A DNA stretch of 64,000 nucleotides from an uncultured Oscillospiraceae bacterium (GTDB lineage Bacteria > Bacillota > Clostridia > Oscillospirales > Ruminococcaceae): positions 62,001 to 126,000 of the forward strand of contig CASGAN010000003.1 in NCBI GenBank assembly GCA_949299455.1. The letters are read 5' to 3'. The translations under genes and the position numbers were made by a program. Under the pieces are notes generated by a model. That model worked only from the letters and a program-made list of their open reading frames with translations. It was not told where the DNA came from and searched no databases. Shown piece after piece: positions 60,269 to 64,000 of the stretch. The first letter of the stretch is position 1. Each line of letters starts with the position of its first letter.

Positions 60269-61414
60269 CTATCCTCTCACCCGCTGTTTTGCGAGTGTCT
60301 GTTCTCCTTCTAAAATTGCCGACACGAGTATATCGATCATCTCTTCTGTCGTGTCGGGCGAAAAGCTAATGCGCAGTGTTTCGTCCGCTGTCATGCGGTC
60401 AACGCCGAGTGCGTCCATGACATGACTGTGCGCGCCTTTTGCACAGGCGCTTCCGCTCGATACATAGATGCCTTTCTGCTCCAAAAAATGCAGCATCGTC
60501 TCTGAGCGCACACCGAACACGGACAAACTCACGATATACGGCACACATGCATCGCTTGACCGGAATGACACGGCTTCATTCTGCGAAAACGCATCGTACA
60601 GCCGTTTTGACAGCGCTTCGTAATGCGCCATGCGTGCAGACAGCTTCGTCCGCTGTGCAGCCACTGCCGCACCGAACGCCGCGATCATCGGCACCGGCTC
60701 TGTTCCCGAGCGCACGCCGTTTTGCTGGCCGCCGCCGGTAATCTGGGGGATAAGCCGCACGCCTTTTTTGACAATCAGCGCACCGATTCCCTTTGGCGCA
60801 TAGACCTTGTGGCCGCTGATGCTCATCAAATCAACCGAAAGTACCGGAAACCGAATCGGAAGCTTCAAAAACGCCTGCACGGCATCGGTGTGAACCAGCA
60901 CGTCGGGCTTTTTCGCTTTGACTGCCGCGGCAATCTCTGCAATCGGCAGCAAAAGGCCCGTTTCGTTATTGACCATCATACAGCTCACAAGCGTTGTATC
61001 GCTGTCGACTGCATCGGCAAACGACTGCGCGGAAAACGTACCGTCTGCTTGCGGCTGCACCGTTTTCACGGTGAATCCCTGCTGTGCGAGTGCATGCGCC
61101 GTTTCAAGCACGGAAGGATGCTCCACCGCCGAAATCACGATCGTTTTGCCGCGCCGGATTTTTGCCTGTGCTGCACCGACAAGTGCCAGGTTGTTCGATT
61201 CCGTTGCACCCGAGGTGAACACAATCTCCGACACATCACATTTTAACGCAGCTGCAATCTGCTTTTTCGCTTCTTTGATGCACTTTTCCGCCGCAAAGCC
61301 CACATCGTGCAGTGAGGACGGGTTGCCATATGTCTTTGTCATAGCGTTTACACACGCGTCGACCGCCTCCGCACACGGTTTTGTTGTCGCACTGTTATCG
61401 AGATAAATTTCCAA
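60269..61414 (-). CDS. Cysteine desulfurase (ThiI partner, NifZ/IscS type)
   Basis: 381 residues. The PLP site is Lys203 in SISGHKVYAPKG; TSGATESNNLAL and NNETGLLLPI are conserved; the catalytic Cys lies in YVSSGSACAKG near 326. It is immediately upstream of thiI, the arrangement of the NifZ-ThiI pair in Firmicutes, so sulfur delivery to tRNA is its likely main job; an Fe-S role is also possible because no IscU is adjacent. First gene of the seven-gene run to galM. Confidence 0.93.
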   Translation of the reverse strand: MEIYLDNSATTKPCAEAVDACVNAMTKTYGNPSSLHDVGFAAEKCIKEAKKQIAAALKCDVSEIVFTSGATESNNLALVGAAQAKIRRGKTIVISAVEHPSVLETAHALAQQGFTVKTVQPQADGTFSAQSFADAVDSDTTLVSCMMVNNETGLLLPIAEIAAAVKAKKPDVLVHTDAVQAFLKLPIRFPVLSVDLMSISGHKVYAPKGIGALIVKKGVRLIPQITGGGQQNGVRSGTEPVPMIAAFGAAVAAQRTKLSARMAHYEALSKRLYDAFSQNEAVSFRSSDACVPYIVSLSVFGVRSETMLHFLEQKGIYVSSGSACAKGAHSHVMDALGVDRMTADETLRISFSPDTTEEMIDILVSAILEGEQTLAKQRVRG

Positions 61415-61450
61415 TCGGTTCGCCCTTTCCTTGATTCAATAGATGATTTT

Positions 61451-61479
61451 ATTGTACCGCGTTTCACAAAAATCCGCAA
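61451..61479 (-). promoter_or_regulatory. Promoter of the cysteine desulfurase-thiI-...-galM run
   Basis: TTGCGG (61474-61479), 17 bases, TACAAT (61451-61456) on the minus strand. Confidence 0.65.
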
Positions 61480-61535
61480 CCCTTTTCTTGCCTGCATCCA
61501 GGTTTTGCCGAGGGGAAATGTGACAAATCTGTTAT

Positions 61536-61564
61536 TTGACTTTATAACGATTCGTTGGTATGAT
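61536..61564 (+). promoter_or_regulatory. Promoter of the SanA-like/DUF1287 pair
   Basis: TTGACT (61536-61541), 17 bases, TATGAT (61559-61564); divergent from the desulfurase promoter. The leader is about 20 bases. Confidence 0.75.
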
Positions 61565-61591
61565 GGACATAAGAAACGGAGGGGATTTTTC

Positions 61592-62272
61592 ATGTCACAT
61601 CACATCTCTCGTTTGCTCTTTCGGCTGATTCTCTTTGCGGTCATTGTGTGCGTGCTGTGTGCATCGTTTGTATTTGCCGCCGACTTTTTTGTCCGCCACA
61701 ATTCCGCCGATGCCATCTTGACCGAAACGGAGGCCAGCACAAAGTCGTTTGACTGCATTTTGGTGCTCGGTGCAGGTGTACGCAGCGGCGAGCCAAGCCC
61801 ACTGCTTGCCGAACGGCTTGATATGGGCATTTCGTTGTTTCGAGCAGGCGTGTCCGACCGCATTCTTGTAAGCGGTGACCACGGGCAAAAAGATTATGAT
61901 GAAGTAAACGTTATGAAATCATATGCGGTCGCGCGCGGAGTAAACTCCGATGCGGTTTTCATGGATCATGCCGGATTTTCCACATATGAAAGCATGTATC
62001 GTGCAAAAGAGATCTTCGGTGTAAAACGCGTGCTGATTGTGACGCAGGAATATCACCTCTCGCGTGCAATCTATGATGCGCGTGCAATGGGAATGGAAGC
62101 GTATGGCGTAAGCGCCGACAAAACACGTCTTGCCGGACAGCTCAGCCGCGATTTCCGCGAGATCTTTGCTCGTGCAAAGGATGTTATTTACTGCGCGGTG
62201 AAACCAAAGCCAACCTATCTTGGGGAAGCCATCCCCATCGGAGGAAACGGCAATGTTACAAACGATTCGTGA
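61592..62272 (+). CDS. SanA/YdcF-like DUF218 membrane protein
   Basis: 226 residues from ATG 61592 behind GGAGGGG. An N-terminal membrane helix (LLFRLILFAVIVCVLCASFVF) is followed by the DUF218 domain: CILVLGAGVRSGEPSPLLAERL, ILVSGDHG, YDEVNVMKSYAVARGV, STYESMYRAK, RVLIVTQEYHLSRAIYDAR. SanA-like proteins affect envelope permeability and vancomycin sensitivity in enterics; biochemical activity is unknown. It overlaps the DUF1287 gene by 20 bases. Confidence 0.9.
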   Translation: MSHHISRLLFRLILFAVIVCVLCASFVFAADFFVRHNSADAILTETEASTKSFDCILVLGAGVRSGEPSPLLAERLDMGISLFRAGVSDRILVSGDHGQKDYDEVNVMKSYAVARGVNSDAVFMDHAGFSTYESMYRAKEIFGVKRVLIVTQEYHLSRAIYDARAMGMEAYGVSADKTRLAGQLSRDFREIFARAKDVIYCAVKPKPTYLGEAIPIGGNGNVTNDS

Positions 62273-62969
62273 AGTAAAAAGCCGGTTTTTATCGGGAATC
62301 TGTGCCGTTTTTCTGCTGTGCATTCTTTGGTATGTACTCGTGCTTACCGGTTTTGCCGCTGTTCCGTTTTACACAAACGAGGACTTTTCCCTTTCGATCA
62401 AACAAAGCGGCGTCGATTTCAACGAAAACGGCATCGACGACACGCTCGACCTGCTCATCGGTGCACGAAAAGATGCACAAAACCGTCCTGTATATGACGG
62501 CAGCTATGTAGCAGGCGGCTATCCGCCCGAGGACCGCGGTGTCTGCACCGATGTGATCTGGCGGGCATTCCGTGAGGCGGGCTATTCATTAAAAGAGATG
62601 GTCGATACTGACATCCGTGCGTCGATTGCTGATTATCCCCGAACCGGCGGCGTGCGTGATGCAAACATCGATTTCCGCCGAGTGCCGAACCTGCGGGTAT
62701 TCTTTTCAAAATACGCACAGACACTCACTACCGATCCGACTCACATTGCCGCATGGCAGGCAGGCGATATCGTCACATTCGGCGACCATCATATCGGCAT
62801 CATTTCCGACCGGCGAAATGCACAGGGGATTCCATTCCTCATCCACAACAGCGGACAGCTCCGCCGCGAAGAAGATGCGCTGCAGCGATGCGGCACAATC
62901 AGCGGTCATTTCCGGTTTGACGGCAATGCACTGCCGGATGAATTGAAAATTGCATTCGAACCCACATAA
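62253..62969 (+). CDS. DUF1287 protein (YijF-like), membrane-anchored
   Basis: 238 residues from ATG 62253, eight bases after GGAGG. One N-terminal helix (ICAVFLLCILWYVLVLTGF), then the DUF1287 domain: SYVAGGYPPEDRGVCTDVIW with a Cys, and GDIVTFGDHHIGIISDRRN with a His, the Cys/His layout of NlpC/P60-like amidases. It is translationally coupled to the SanA-like gene, so a joint envelope role is plausible. Confidence 0.88.
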   Translation: MLQTIREVKSRFLSGICAVFLLCILWYVLVLTGFAAVPFYTNEDFSLSIKQSGVDFNENGIDDTLDLLIGARKDAQNRPVYDGSYVAGGYPPEDRGVCTDVIWRAFREAGYSLKEMVDTDIRASIADYPRTGGVRDANIDFRRVPNLRVFFSKYAQTLTTDPTHIAAWQAGDIVTFGDHHIGIISDRRNAQGIPFLIHNSGQLRREEDALQRCGTISGHFRFDGNALPDELKIAFEPT

Positions 62970-62971
62970 CA

Positions 62972-63008
62972 ACACCGCACAGGACAGCTGTCCTGTGCGG
63001 TGTTTTGT
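62972..63008. terminator. Bidirectional terminator after DUF1287 and GNAT genes
   Basis: ACACCGCACAGGACA / TGTCCTGTGCGGTGT stem followed by TTTTG. Confidence 0.9.
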
Positions 63009-63009
63009 T

Positions 63010-63489
63010 TTAACCACGATATTCGTATTCATAAAGCATACGCGGCTGACCGCGGAAGATCTCCTCGGTTACGGCACCTGTCCGGCGAAAGCCGCATGCT
63101 TCAAAAAACTGCATACTGCCGGGATTATCCGCATAGATTTCCGCTTTCAAACGTACGCCGGCTGACCGCTCACGCTCCGCTTTGCACAGCAGGCCGAGCG
63201 CTTTTTTGGCATAGCCGTTTCTCCGGTGTGCCGGCTTTATAACAACACCGACATATGCAGTTGTTTCGTCAAGCCGATAGCATTCGATTTTTCCGGCAAC
63301 GATGTCCTCATCCACAATCATATACACTGCAAGCGGCGTATTTTTCTCCCGGCGCGCTTCATACGCCTGTGCAATCTCTTCGCGCGTACGCGGCGTTTCA
63401 CATCCGGAAAGATATGCCGTTTCCGCATCGTTCTCGAGTTCAAACAAGTCGGTGAAATACATTTCTTCCACCGGAACAAGCTCTGTCAC
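63010..63489 (-). CDS. GNAT-family N-acetyltransferase
   Basis: 159 residues from GTG 63489, placed six bases behind AAGGGGAGG; an in-frame ATG nine codons upstream has no binding site. The acetyl-CoA loop is VVIKPAHRRNGYAKKALGLL, with AEIYADNPGSMQFFEACGF as the usual last strand-helix. Substrate unknown; members acetylate proteins, polyamines or drugs. Confidence 0.88.
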   Translation of the reverse strand: MTELVPVEEMYFTDLFELENDAETAYLSGCETPRTREEIAQAYEARREKNTPLAVYMIVDEDIVAGKIECYRLDETTAYVGVVIKPAHRRNGYAKKALGLLCKAERERSAGVRLKAEIYADNPGSMQFFEACGFRRTGAVTEEIFRGQPRMLYEYEYRG

Positions 63490-63542
63490 CGAAACCTCCC
63501 CTTCCGTTGTTTTCATCGAATATACCACATGCGAAGAGCAGC

Positions 63543-64000
63543 TTACTGAATCATTTCGATTCCTCTGAGCAAATTGGTCTTCGAAATGGCACCCATCGCA
63601 CCGGTGACGATATTTCCGTCTTTATTGATGAAATAGGTAGTCGGCAAGGAGGAAACACCGTATTTCATGGCTGCATCCTGGTTTACGTCATACAGCACCG
63701 GAAAAGAAAAGCCTTGTTCTTTTACAAACCGCTCGCCTTTTTCCTTTGTTTCCTGCATTCCGTCGACCATGTCGACCATCAAAAACACAACTTCGCCGTC
63801 AAGTTCTTTCGCCACTGCATCAAAATCGGGCATTTCCGATTTGCAAGGCGGACACCACGATGCCCAGAAATTGAGTACAATCGGTTTGCCGATATAATCC
63901 GAAAGCGATACTTCATTCCCCTCTGCATCGACTGCCGTAAAATCAACATACGGAATCGTCTGCGCAGATTGTTCTGCATCCGGTGTCTGTACTTCTTTTG
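63543..64000 (-). CDS. TlpA/ResA-like thiol-disulfide reductase, N-terminus beyond the window
   Basis: The last 152 or so residues are visible. The redox motif is WCPPC in IVLNFWASWCPPCKSEMPDF, the cis-Pro loop is VSSLPTTYFINKDG, and the segment before the domain (TPDAEQSAQTIPYVDFTAVD) is a linker typical of lipoprotein or membrane-anchored members. The insertion near DMVDGMQETKEKGERFVKEQ fits the AhpC/TSA-type TlpA group. It reduces extracytoplasmic disulfides. The start codon and any signal peptide lie past base 64000. Confidence 0.9.
   Translation of the reverse strand, partial: KEVQTPDAEQSAQTIPYVDFTAVDAEGNEVSLSDYIGKPIVLNFWASWCPPCKSEMPDFDAVAKELDGEVVFLMVDMVDGMQETKEKGERFVKEQGFSFPVLYDVNQDAAMKYGVSSLPTTYFINKDGNIVTGAMGAISKTNLLRGIEMIQ

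Overview
The window looks like chromosomal DNA of a gut-type, spore-forming, anaerobic Clostridia member (Oscillospiraceae-like). The evidence is gene content: rpsT, a PdaA-like deacetylase, SpoIID, IreB, a T-box in front of pheST, a tandem glycine riboswitch in front of an AGCS symporter, an anaerobic sulfatase maturase with a Cys-type sulfatase, and a GH130/GH38 pair of the host N-glycan type. Shine-Dalgarno sites are strong and -35/-10 promoters with 17-bp spacers recur. The assignment is inference from families; no taxonomic search was possible.

Layout. 1-8.6 kb: rpsT, a 57-residue membrane protein, the GH38 mannosidase/GH130 phosphorylase operon, a spore-cortex-type deacetylase, and an ECF sigma factor (frame broken in this sequence) overlapping a membrane-anchored serpin whose N-terminus resembles the anti-sigma partners of such sigma genes. 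An initiator tRNA gene ends this part. About 8.9-26.2 kb: a decaying integrative element. Its left edge holds a chimeric ORF, the tail of a lost serine recombinase and a doubly broken gene. Then come an AAA+ ATPase module bracketed by a duplicated gene-end/terminator repeat, a tightly overlapping six-gene minus-strand operon (resolvase-like protein without catalytic Ser, large serine recombinase, two stand-alone paralogues of its tail domain, two ParB-like proteins), two divergent paralogous XRE regulators, and a plus-strand cargo run with three metallophosphoesterases (one interrupted by TGA), a third degenerate resolvase-like protein and several small unknowns. No conjugation or phage structural genes are visible.

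26.2-41.3 kb: an autoregulated TetR operon for a phytoene-desaturase-like flavoprotein plus a ferredoxin-type reductase, a short AraC-type protein, a sulfatase, a frameshifted Cys-rich protein behind a sigma-K-like promoter, a MarR-controlled heterodimeric ABC exporter, a second identical initiator tRNA, a GH3 glycosidase, the glycine-riboswitch-controlled symporter and ireB.

41.3-64 kb: housekeeping and envelope genes: pheST with T-box, prmA, a Nudix hydrolase, nnrD-acpS, a GldA/F/G-like ABC system with a DUF4340 partner, a seven-gene minus-strand run (cysteine desulfurase, thiI, cinA-type amidase, sortase B, SpoIID, sulfatase maturase, galM), a divergent SanA-like/DUF1287 pair, a GNAT protein and the start-truncated tail of a TlpA-like thioredoxin. 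The maturase at 55-56 kb is the enzyme expected to activate the sulfatase at 30-32 kb.
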